From Funneliformis mosseae (lineage: Eukaryota; Glomeromycota; Glomeromycetes; Glomerales; Glomeraceae): 43,327 nt of DNA. Below the pieces are notes generated by a model. The model was given only the letters and a program-made list of their open reading frames with translations. It searched no databases and was not told where the DNA came from. The DNA is taken from the NCBI GenBank assembly GCA_910592005.1, contig CAJVPP010000160.1:1-43327 (forward strand), written 5' to 3'. This document shows, piece by piece, positions 1 through 9,676 of this stretch; positions within the stretch are counted from its first letter, which is position 1; every line of letters starts with the position of its first letter. A program made the translations under genes and the position numbers.

Positions 1-101
1 GCATCTTTGCTAGGATTATCTTCATTATCAGAAGCTTGATCATTTTGAAGTGAATCACTTCTAACTCTTTTAAGTTCGAAGCCGTATTGTAATAATGACA
101 T
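1..101 (-). CDS. 5' end of an unidentified protein gene, cut by the window edge
   Basis: An ATG on the minus strand at 101-99 opens a frame that stays open for 33 codons to the window edge. The translation begins MSLLQYGFELKRV and continues into a stretch rich in Ser, Asp, Asn and Gln (DSLQNDQASDNEDN), which looks like a disordered N-terminus rather than random AT-rich sequence. No domain can be recognised in so short a piece. It is divergent from the Crinkler-like relic, with about 190 bp between them. Such N-termini occur on transposase-like and nuclear proteins in related fungi, but that is only an impression. The rest of the gene lies outside the window. Confidence 0.4.
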   Translation of the reverse strand, partial: MSLLQYGFELKRVRSDSLQNDQASDNEDNPSKD

Positions 102-171
102 TATAAAATGCGATAAAATTTGAAAAAAAGATTATCATATTTTATATAATCATTTATTAGTGATACAAAAA

Positions 172-213
172 AACCGGAAATATTTTTTAATTTTTCGGTC
201 ACAAGTTCCGGTT
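172..213. repeat. Short inverted repeat AACCGGAA / TTCCGGTT
   Basis: Two 8 bp arms at 172-179 and 206-213 are perfect reverse complements separated by 26 bp. The same CCGGAA word recurs in the next 50 bp (about 226-262) within T-rich DNA. It could be a truncated repeat upstream of the relic gene. No coding content is seen here. Confidence 0.4.
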
Positions 214-289
214 AAAAAAAATAAATACCGGAATTTTTATCTTTTACCGGATTTTTTCCGAAATTTTTCAAGGTTTTTTTTTCACGCTG

Positions 290-988
290 ACTGGAATCCA
301 AGCAATAACGAAGCTGAATTTGTTTGTCTTATGTTATTTAAAAGTCATTGTGAAACTCCATCTATTATTGATTATGATTCAAACCCTGTTGCCAAGAAAT
401 TTCTTAAGTCCGGTATTTTTGTTGAGATTAATAGTCAAATACAGTTTACCGCCCCCATCATGCGAATTATTCTTATTCACCACTTGTTTGCTGATTCTGC
501 GAGACATCCTACTACTACCTTTAAAGAATTTTTAGAGAAGTCTATTCATCGTATGAGCCTATCTAAATTATCTGAATCACTTGGAAGAGGTGATAAATGT
601 AATTCACTATATGAGAGAAGCTGGCAGATGGAATGGTATCACGCTTCTACAATTGTAGTCCCTGCTAATGAATCAATAAGCGCTGATGTTAGTCCTTTAT
701 TCAGCTCCTTGATTTTTATGTTAATGGAGATTGTTGCTGGGGAATTGAGCTTATTCGCAAAGGTAGGCATTTGAAGGAACACGCAAAATGATTCGAAAAT
801 GGTGGTATATATAACAGAATTCCATTGAAACATTGGGTTATAATTGACTTTCGACACCATTCAAAAAAAATGTACGTGAAAAAAAACCAAATTTCTGGTA
901 TGCACTTTATGATGACAATTATAAACAAATTACTATTATACGTGAAGGACCTAATGATAAAGTTATTATCTTGTACGGTGATGAATAA
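290..988 (+). pseudogene. Broken Crinkler-like (CRN) nuclease-domain gene
   Basis: Three blocks in different frames join into one recognisable domain. The first (about 298-700) carries the ARHPTTTFKEFLE and LYERSWQMEWY segments, typical of the CRN-associated PD-(D/E)XK-like region seen in many Glomeromycotina proteins. After a frame change near 700-710 the second block reads through a WGIEL segment and HLKEHAK to an in-frame TGA at 789-791, where an Arg codon would be expected (a CGA to TGA change would explain it). The third contains a WVIIDFRHHS segment, shifts again in an eight-A run at about 863-870, and ends after a LYGDE segment at the TAA at 986-988. Two frameshifts plus a stop mean it cannot make the full domain. 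The open frame extends back to about 160, but that part is AT-rich and not recognisable. Family assignment is from memory of related sequences, so moderately sure. Confidence 0.6.
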
Positions 989-1606
989 CTTTATTCATGT
1001 TTAGAATATAGAGGATGTGCACATAGCTCCAAGCCCTGAGCTTGGACCGAACCATGTTTTAGGAAGATGCTTTGTTTTCACTATGAGTTACAATACTCAA
1101 TAAAAAGATTGAACATTGGCATTTCTTTGTTACGCATTTATAGAAACATTTATTAATTTATTTCGCTCATTTCTTTATCTTCATTCTTGTCAAAATTGCA
1201 CCTCGCATATTTACACCCGCAGTTTCTTAGTAAACTGATTTCGACTTCATTATTCTTGAAATTCTCCTATACATCGAATGATTTTGAACGAAAAGATTGC
1301 TGTCCGATCTTGATTTACCGAACCTTGACATACTGAAAATCCAATATAAAACAAAATCGAACTAAAATCACATGGTCGGCAGATTAGCGAAGCCGGGATC
1401 GTCACTCCGCATCAAACTTATCATACTTAAGCAAAGGGGGTAACGAAAACAAGTATGGTATGGTGACCGATGATGACGAATTTATGGTAGTTTTGACGGT
1501 TTTTCCTATAAATGTATGTTTATCAAACACCTTTTTGTTATATATAAATGATGTATACCATACATTCTTACATTTGTCACCATACATACATACATCGGTC
1601 AAAAAA
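989..1606. other. Intergenic stretch, no gene seen
   Basis: Between the Crinkler relic and the amidotransferase start there is no coding frame with consistent splicing. The stretch holds the small hairpin at 1028-1046 and, just before the next gene, a presumed 5' leader. An open frame runs into the next gene's first exon from 1460, but the ATG at 1607 fits the protein family better. Confidence 0.5.
1028..1046. other. Perfect 7 bp hairpin just downstream of the relic gene
   Basis: TCCAAGC (1028-1034) and GCTTGGA (1040-1046) are perfect reverse complements around a 5 nt loop, about 40 bp after the relic's stop codon. It may be a structured 3' end of the old transcript or part of a repeat; the function is unknown. 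Confidence 0.35.
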
Positions 1607-2771
1607 ATGTCAAAAATTCTTAAATTGGCTCTTCTTATTGCCGATACACCACTTCCTAAAGTTGTAAAACTATATGGAGACTATTACGTTCAATTCTCAA
1701 AATTTTTACAAAGAGCCGCTGATTCTAGCAAGGAACCAATTAGTCTAGATATACAACCTTTTGATGTGACGAAAATGGAATATCCGAATAAACAAGAATT
1801 ACTTGAAATCAATGGAATACTTATTACTGGGTCTGGTATGAAAGATTTGAAGAAATAATACAATGATTTCGTTTCATGTTATCTTCACTATTATTTCTCA
1901 AGCACATTAAATGTAATGTAACTACTTTAAAGCTGCATCAGCATATGAAGATCTTCCTTGGATTAATCGTTTAATTGAGTTTATGGGTTCAATTATAAAC
2001 GAATATCCAAAGATTAGGATTGTTGGGATTTGCTTTGGACATCAGATTATTGCCAGAGCGATGGGTGGTCAAGTTATTGTGAACCCCTTAGGTTGGGAGG
2101 TAAATGGAATTTTAAATCAAATGCTTTTTTTTTTTTTTCCTTTAATTTTCACAATTTAATTTAATGATTTAGGTTGCAGTTACGGAATTTTCTTTAACAG
2201 ATACCGGAAAGAAATTTTTCAAGACAAATAGGAAAGCATTGGTATAATTCTTATTATTTATAAAATAAATTTTATTATTAATGATTGCAGTTTAAGTTTT
2301 ATACTTATTATTTGCTCTAATTTCGAAGCGTCTTCAAGAAATGCATCGGGTAAATTATTTTAATTCTCCATAAACTCTTAAAAATAAAAACTTCTAATAA
2401 TGTTCTTTATAAGGATTATGTTTCGAGTATTCCTCCCAACTTTTCAAATATTGGGTTTACTAAAGTATGCGCCATTCAAGGGATGGTTAAAGATGATCAT
2501 GTGCTTACAATTCAGGCTCATCCAGAATTTGTAAGTGATGTAGTTAAAGAGATTATTAAAGCACGTCAGGAAAAACGAATCTTTACTCCTGAACTTGCGC
2601 AAAAGTTTTTGTTGGCAGCAGATTATGATGATGATAGCACATGGATAGGTCAAAAATGTGTGGAGTTTTTGACAGGTTAGTATGATTACGTAATGTAATT
2701 AATTTGATGGTTTTTTCCAACTAATAGAATTTCATTTAGGCGAGATTGAACCAGATGTCACCGATAGTTAA
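1607..2771 (+). CDS. Class I glutamine amidotransferase-like protein
   Basis: Six exons: 1607-1835, 1933-2099, 2173-2241, 2329-2349, 2414-2675 and 2740-2771, giving 259 residues with consistent phases and GT-AG ends. The nucleophile elbow GICFGHQ places the catalytic Cys near residue 110, and AHPEF supplies the His198/Glu200 pair, so the whole Cys-His-Glu triad of GATase1 is present. The protein is a stand-alone amidotransferase domain, like the YLR126C/GMP-synthase-like group of fungi and plants, not fused to a synthetase. By family it should hydrolyse glutamine or act as a peptidase on gamma-glutamyl substrates; the real substrate cannot be told. Translation starts MSKILKLALLIADTP. The 21 nt fourth exon is unusually small but keeps the frame (RLQEMHR). 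Cytosolic, no signal peptide seen. Next gene, same strand, is an asparaginase. Confidence 0.88.
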
Positions 2772-3554
2772 CAAATTTATTGGGAGAATCGCTTATAAAT
2801 AATGAATTTCCGGAAATTTTATTCAAAGAACTAATTTGTTGATTAATAAATAAAGAGAATGCTTATTTGTAAAATGACTATCAGATAGATATGTTGTACA
2901 AGTCCCTGATTGTCTAACAATTTTTGCGGTATATCGCTTGCATTCTTTGCGGCGACATTATTGAAGAATACAGTTATCATTTAATAGTAAAAATTATTTC
3001 AAATCTATATAAAGTTCTTTTTGCAATGTTTTATTTGTTCGATTTTTTTTTATATATATATTTTACCAAGCTTTTTAATGGCTATAAAATCACGCGTATA
3101 CCAATTTAATGAAAGTGAACTTTATTTAGACGTGGGAAACTCGGGTTATACTATTTCCCAAACGGATTTTCAGTGTAGTACTAAAGCTTAAATATTTTTG
3201 TTTGTGATACATACAATATGTTAAAATTTCACATATTATGCCAAATTTCGCTACGAAATTATGCGAACCGACAGTAGATCTCTTAATACCTAACTAATTG
3301 TTACTTTATCGCACGCATCAGATGTATAGAAATAAAACTCTGTAAGCGATTTTATATTTGAAATTGCAAATTGGCTTATATAATTTTTTTTATATCTTAT
3401 TTTTCAGCAATTTAATTGGATTAAATTATATTAATATAATGATATTCAAGATTTCATTATGATAATTTTTAGACTAATCAATCATTTGATATAAATTATT
3501 ATATAAATTGACGAATTTTTTTTTCCAAAATTTTTTTTTTTTAAACCAAGAATA
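2772..3554. other. AT-rich intergenic stretch
   Basis: No coding frame or RNA gene is recognised. It contains long T runs and, near 3230-3270, the repeated word CCAAATTTCG-like text without clear structure. It should include the asparaginase promoter. Confidence 0.5.
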
Positions 3555-5035
3555 ATGCCAAAAAACGTCGGATGCTTTTCATTTCTAAATGATTTCTATA
3601 CATTACTCATAGGTGATGGTGATGAAAACGAAAAATCCTCTTCTAGATCAGTTAGTTCATCTTAGAATAATATCACGTGTTCTGCCAATTATGAAACGTT
3701 TTATTTTATTTTTTTTTTATTTTTATTTTTTTTTTTTATAATAGAGTAAAGAGAACAATTATGGTCCAACTTTAGTGATTCATGGTGGCGCAGGAACCAT
3801 TGCTCGTAAAGATTTTTCTGAAAAATTACAAAATGAATATCTTGATGCATTAAAAGAATCTTTATTTGCTGGTTATAAAATCTTATTAAATGGAGGAAAT
3901 TCGATGGACGCCGTAGAAGTCGCAGTTAGAGTAATGGAAGGTTCGTAAGCAAGGTTAAGTTTTTTTTTAAAAAAAAAGAATTTTTCTTGAAAAATCAGAC
4001 TCTAATAAATTTTACTTGTAATAGATTGTCCTCTTTTTAACGCCGGTAAAGGGTCAGTCTTTACGATTGGCGGAAAGGTAAATTTAAAGACTTTTTTTTT
4101 TTTTTTTTTTTTTTGATCTTATCATCATCTGGCATTAATTATTCTATAGAATGAACTTGAATCTTCATTTATGATCGGAACTTCTGATCACCCAGCTGGC
4201 GCAAGCACTTTATTACATACAGTAAAAAATCCAATCACTTTAGCTAAAACTCTTTTACTTGATCCGGAGAATCCACATGTATTTCTTGGTGGTATAGAAG
4301 CTGAAGAATATGCTAAAAAGAAAGGACTAGAAATTGTTGATCCCGGTTATTTTTGGACAAAAGGAAGATGGCAACAACATTTGGAAGAGTTGAACAAGGG
4401 TAACAATGAAGTGGATTCACTATATCCTATGGGAACTGTTGGGGCCGTTGCTGTTGATAAAAACGGTATTATTGCTACGGCTACCTCTACGGGTACATTG
4501 AAATTTTTATCCTATGATTAATTTTATATACGATCCTAATATCATTATCCAATTAAAGGTGGCATGAATAATAAAAAAGATGGTCGAATTGGGGATACTC
4601 CGTTAATAGGATGTGGCACTTGGGCAGATAATGAAACATGTGGTGTTAGTGGCACCGGTAATGGAGAGGTAAATTTCGGAATGGAAATTTTTTATCTTAC
4701 ATTAATTCTAATCTATCTTGTGTCACTAAAGTTTTTTATTAGATATGGTATTGCTCAAGATGTATCTTCCAGAATGCGTTACCTTGGTGAGAATGTAAAT
4801 GAAGCAGCTAATGCTGTTATAGAAAATATGAGAAAGGTTGGAGGAGGTGGTGGTGTAATTGCGTTAGATAAATATGGTCATGGTAAGTTAAGTTCAAAAG
4901 AGGATTAAATTGACAACGTTTTGATTCTAATTTATTCTCTTCTTATCTATAGTTGCTATGCCATTTAATACAACTGGAATGTACAGAGGTTATATTAGAG
5001 TTTCCGAAAGTATACCATATGTTTTTATTTTTTAA
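3555..5035 (+). CDS. Isoaspartyl peptidase / L-asparaginase (Ntn hydrolase family)
   Basis: Exons are 3555-3650 (uncertain), 3745-3940, 4025-4077, 4150-4492, 4559-4668, 4732-4882 and 4953-5035, giving about 343 residues in phase. The N-terminal GPTLVIHGGAGTI strand, the GKGSVFT segment, the MGTVGAVAVD motif whose Thr (about residue 211) is the autocatalytic nucleophile, and the ATSTGG and IGDTPLIG segments are the signature of plant-type asparaginases such as human ASRGL1. The family cleaves itself before that Thr, then hydrolyses L-asparagine or beta-aspartyl dipeptides. Exon 6 uses the acceptor at 4730-4731, because the later TTATTAG site breaks frame. The first exon rests on an ATG at 3555 and a GTTAGT donor at 3651; it adds a 32-residue leader with no known counterpart, so the start is doubtful. 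The rest is secure. Confidence 0.9.
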
Positions 5036-5671
5036 TATTAACTTATTTTCTGATTACTAAAATTTTTTCCGAAAGATAATATTTCGAATATCGATTCATT
5101 ATTATACACTGACGTGTTATTGATAATAATCTTTTCTTTAATTAATTAAATTCTGATCAAAGACGCTATTTCGGTTGTTAAACCAAAAGATTTGTAATCG
5201 GATCGACTTAATCTCAAATAGCATTTGATATATTTTATAACTTAACGTAAATTTTTTTATAACCAATTTACATAATTAATTCATTGTAATAAGAAATATT
5301 TGTTTTATCGAATGCCATTCAAAAGAAGGAGGTCTATTAGGATTAGATAAAGCTAATGGCGGTTGATCATCAATAAATAAAGTTCTGAATTAATTCATTC
5401 CGAGTATAGGAAACTTTTTAGAAGAAAACGTTAATTTTGTCACGTGAAAGGGATTATTAAGCAAACAACTAAGTTAATTTAGAATGAAGTCGATCACTTG
5501 ACCCCACAAATTCCTTTAATTCCCTTATGATAAAGAGTATTAGTAATTCGGATAATTCGGATCTAATACGAAAAATTTTTTTCATCAGATTTGTACAACA
5601 ATGACTAAAAATTTATATAAACTTTCAAATTTAATGTTTCTCGGAAAAATAATAAACTTATTAAAGTCATA
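5036..5671. other. Intergenic stretch upstream of PGDH
   Basis: No gene is seen. It holds the TCACGTGA palindrome at 5440-5447 and is otherwise plain AT-rich sequence with presumed promoter and 5' leader of the next gene. Confidence 0.5.
5440..5447. promoter_or_regulatory. TCACGTGA palindrome (E-box type) upstream of PGDH
   Basis: A perfect 8 bp palindrome lies about 225 bp before the PGDH start. TCACGTGA is the classic site for fungal bHLH factors of the Cbf1 type. The same octamer occurs upstream of RPC34. Function is inferred from the word alone. Confidence 0.35.
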
Positions 5672-7342
5672 ATGTCAAAAGAACAAGCAGCCTTAACGCC
5701 CGTTACGAGTTTGACACGCTCTTCTTCCTTTACAGCGTTTCACCCTAAGGTGCTTAAACCTTTTAATTCAGGTGAAATAAAAATTTTGTTGTTGGAGAAC
5801 GTCAACCAGTGTGGTATAGATCTTCTGGCAAAAGAAGGATTTCAGGTAAGTTTTTGTTGTAAGGATAATGACCTTTTTTTTTTTAAAAAAAAATCTTAAA
5901 TAGCTGTTTTATATTTTCTAATTCATAATTATACCTTTATACGCGATAACAGGTTGAAGTCCACAAAAAAGCACTTTCGGAAGAGGTTCTTATAGAGAAA
6001 ATTCGTGATGCTCACGCGATTGGCATTCGTTCCAAAACCATGCTTACTAAAAAAGTACTTCGAGAAGCCAAAAAGCTCTTGGTGATTGGATGTTTCTGTA
6101 TTGGAACAAATCAAGTCGATCTTGAAGTTGCTGCTAAGCAGGGTATCGCAGTATTCAATTCTCCATTCAGTAATAGTAGAAGTGTTGCAGAATTAGTTAT
6201 TGCAGAGATTATTTCATTGTCTAGACATTTAGGTGATCGTAATATAGAATTACATCAAGGAATGTGGAACAAAGTTTCTTCACAATGCTATGAAATTCGT
6301 GGAAAGACTCTCGGTTAGTTTATGCTTATCCTGCATATATAATTGTTTTTTTTATCTAACATTTAAAACGATACTATCAACAATTTTGTGAAATCATTTT
6401 TATAGGTATTGTAGGATACGGTCATATTGGATCACAATTATCGGTTCTTGCCGAAGCCATGGGAATGACGGTATATTTCCATGATATCGTTCAGATTATG
6501 CCTTTAGGGACTGCTAAACAAGTTAATACGTTGTATGAACTATTAGAACGTTCAGATTTTATAACTTTGCATGTTCCTGAGACAGAAGAAACTAGATATA
6601 TGATTGGCGAGGAAGAGATTACACGTATGAAGAAAGGAAGCTATCTAATAAATGCTTCTCGTGGTAAAATTGTCCAGATTCCTTCATTAATCAAAGCCTT
6701 GCAAAGTGGTCATTTGTTAGGTGCTGCAATTGACGTATTTCCAAAGGAACCAGCATCCAACGGTCAAAATTTTAATGATGAAATGAATTCTTGGACATCT
6801 GACCTTTTGGCTTGCAAAAATGTGATCTTGACACCTCATATTGGTCAGTTATTTTTATAATAGATCTCGATCTATATTAATTCATTACTTAAAAAATATT
6901 TTTAAACTCCAAAAGGCGGTTCAACCGAGGAGGCACAATATATGATTGGTCTAGAAGTGGGAGCTGCGCTTGTGAAATACATTAGCTATGGTACTTCAAA
7001 TGGTGCTGTCAACTTTCCAGAGGTTGACCTTCGTGCTATTCAGGCTACAGAGAATTCGATACGTTTACTTTTTTGCCATCACAATGTGCCCGGTGTACTT
7101 AAGGTAATTTAAATAAATATTTTTTTCCCAGTTATCATTTATTGTTGACATGGTTTCTTTTTTTATAGGAAATCAATGAAATTCTTGCCGATCACAACGT
7201 TGAGAAACAATATACAGATTCACGAGGTGATATTGCTTATATGATGGCTGATATTTCTTCTGTGGACGAACATGATATAAGAAAGATTTATGAAAGCGTG
7301 AGTTCGAACAGGGCGAACATTTTGACTAGAATTGTATATTAA
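5672..7342 (+). CDS. D-3-phosphoglycerate dehydrogenase
   Basis: Five exons: 5672-5845, 5953-6313, 6406-6843, 6916-7103 and 7169-7342, encoding 444 residues, close to the 469 of yeast Ser3/Ser33. It catalyses the first committed step of serine synthesis, oxidising 3-phosphoglycerate with NAD+ in the cytosol. Visible features are the Rossmann motif GYGHIG (182-187) with an Asp after the second strand (YFHD, near 204), and the catalytic residues Arg264 (NASRG), Glu293 (VFPKEP) and His323 (TPHIGGS). The last 70 or so residues form an ACT regulatory domain (GVLKEINEILAD), which in the family binds serine for feedback control. The N-terminal 40 residues are Ser/Thr rich, as in yeast. All introns are short with GT-AG ends. 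The start MSKEQAALTPV is preceded by an AT-rich leader. It sits between an asparaginase and RPC34 on the same strand. Confidence 0.93.
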
Positions 7343-7377
7343 ATTTAGTCATAATAGAAAAGCATATTTATTTATTG

Positions 7378-7385
7378 TCACGTGA
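7378..7385. promoter_or_regulatory. TCACGTGA palindrome upstream of RPC34
   Basis: The same perfect octamer as at 5440, here about 150 bp before the RPC34 start and 36 bp after the PGDH stop. Likely within the RPC34 promoter; inferred E-box. Confidence 0.35.
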
Positions 7386-7532
7386 TATAAAATTTAAAAT
7401 AATAAAAAAAGTTTTTTTAATGATCACCATTATTAGTAATGTTTGTCCATTATGGCAATCAATTAAAAAAAATATAAATTCGATCGTAACCTTTATATAA
7501 ATAATGAATTTTTAACTTTTCTTCAATATAAA

Positions 7533-9164
7533 ATGACAAAATCGGAAGTTACTGAGGATGATTGGATGGTATGGGATGTTATAAATTCTCGCGGACAAGT
7601 GAGTTTTTCTTTTTTACTGACCACTTTCCTTAGTAAAAAAAAAAAAAGTGAAGGAGACAAAAGAAACAGTTTTTTCAAATTTTGAATTCATTTTTCTTAA
7701 TAGGTATTTGTTGATGAAATTAAAATTCATGAATTGATTCAAGAAACGTTACCTGATACTTCATGGGAAGTATTTCAAGATATTTTACTCAATTTATATG
7801 AAGTTGTAAGTAATTGAATTTATTTTTATCTAATTATAGATTATATACATTTATTAATAAAATGTTCTTGATATTTAGGGGTTAGTAAGAAAACGACAAA
7901 CTCACGATGAAAGATATATGTATCAAGCACGTTCTAAAGAAACAGCGGCAAAGTAGTTTATTTTAAACATTATTAAAATTCGCGTTTTTTCAGCGATTAA
8001 TTGATAATTATGATTTTAAAGACTTCAATCGCTCGAAAATCATGAATTTGAGGTTTATGAACTTATTGAGAATTCAGAACGCAAAGGTAATGCTTTTTTA
8101 AAAATTAAATTGATCAAATAATTCATTTATTTAATTAAATATTCTCAGGTATCTCAAAAACTGACATTCAAAAGCAAACAAAATTGGTACAGTCTTTGGT
8201 AGAAGGTAGTTTGAAAAACATGCAAGATCAAAAATTAATTAAAGAAGTTAAACCAAAGGTAACATATACGTGTGCATTTGTGTATATTATGAAGAATTTT
8301 ATTGAATTTAACGCGTTTTTTCTCTCCACATGGCTAGACTAAGAAGCTGTATATGCTATTTGATACTAAACCTCATGATGAATCATTAAGTAGATTAATA
8401 TATACAAACGGAGAACCGGATACATTTGTCGTGGAAACTTTAAAGTCAATATGTTATAATTTTATTTATCACAGAGTATGTACAAGAAGTCGTTCTTTAT
8501 GAACTAATTTATGGTGAATCTTACAAGATTTTTATATTAGAGCTTTCCCAGGGGGATGGATGAGGATGCAATTTTTTATCCCAATTATACTGGATATGTA
8601 ACCTTATCAAAGATTGTACAATGTGTACAAGAAACAAAAGTCACAGAAATCGAAATTGAAGAAGCCGATATAAGACAGATCCTTGATGTGCTTATATTTG
8701 AAGGGAAAATTATAAAAAAATTTATGAGTAATATAGATCCAAATTCGATGGTAACTGACGTCAATCGTCCTGATACCCAATTTGTGTATATAGCTAAAAA
8801 AGCTAGAAATATGAATAATGCTTGGACCCAAGCCCCATGTGGAAGATGTCCGGTGAGTATTAATTATTTATGGGATGATTTCAAGAATTATCAGGTTCTG
8901 AGAAATTTTTTTTTTTTGCATTTTAATCTGATAACTTCAAAAATAAAATGCAATAAAAAATCCGATATGTGTTAAACATTCCACGAACTTTGCAAAAAAT
9001 TAATTTCTCGTTTTCTTTAGTTTTTTGAAAATGAATGTACAGAAAATGGTGAAATATCTCCATCGACATGTATATTCTTTCCTCAATGGTTGAACAAAGC
9101 TATTAATATAATACAAGATGATGAGCAGGATCATGGTAAAGGAAAAGAAATTCTTGATTGGTAA
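7533..9164 (+). CDS. RNA polymerase III subunit RPC34 (RPC6 / RPC39)
   Basis: Eight exons: 7533-7598, 7704-7805, 7879-7952, 8022-8086, 8149-8258, 8344-8475, 8541-8852 and 9021-9164, for about 334 residues (317 in yeast). The exon 6 acceptor could equally be at 8338, adding two residues. Two N-terminal winged-helix units are visible (about residues 10-80 and 85-140), with the typical YELIENSERKGI helix start of the second. The C-terminal part carries GYVTLSKI and ends in four cysteines spaced C-x2-C-x6-C-x10-C (283, 286, 293, 304; APCGRCP, then GEISPSTC), the 4Fe-4S site of RPC34/RPC39. With RPC82 and RPC31 it forms the Pol III heterotrimer that contacts TFIIIB and opens the promoter. The exon joined at 7952/8022 is needed to link the halves; without it a short false protein ends at 7955. 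RPC31 is encoded 15 kb downstream. Confidence 0.9.
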
Positions 9165-9676
9165 AATGAATAATACGATTATAACGAACAATTATTTAAA
9201 GACAGACTTTTGCAACTACAATAAAGTTTTTTTTCATTGTAATAATTTTTTCATTATAAACCTTTAATGAAATTTAGAAAATAAGAATCAATTTTATTAG
9301 CAAAAAAAAAAAAAAAAAAAAAAAAATTCAATAGATTGATTGGATATAAGATGTAATATAATAAATAATAATAATTTTTTTTTTTTTCTGGTTCGTTTTG
9401 TTTAAATTTTTTTTTTTTTACACGATTTTTTTTTTTTTTTTTTTCTTCAAAGGAAGTTTATCATTTCTATTATGACCATTAATTCTCAAACCAATGAACA
9501 TGACAATTAAATAATAAAATGTTTCATGAAGCCTATTTATTAATTTACTTCTATTAAAACTGGTCCGATTAATTACCAATATTAATTTCAACGTCCACTT
9601 GTCAGAAGTCTTTTTCCATTTCCCTTACGTTCGCTGAGCCAAATCTACCAATTAAATAATTCTACCCTTATCAGAT
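9165..9676. other. Convergent 3' spacer with long A and T runs
   Basis: This separates the ends of RPC34 (plus) and the CK2 subunit gene (minus). It contains an A run of about 25 nt near 9302-9326 and several T runs of 9-18 nt around 9377-9444. No coding sequence is seen. Both transcripts' 3' ends should fall here. Confidence 0.5.

Noticed and set aside
7533..7955. A separate small protein ending at the in-frame stop at 7953-7955
   Set aside because: The stop lies inside an intron (donor at 7953). Splicing to 8022 joins it in phase to the rest of RPC34, supplying the needed first winged helix.
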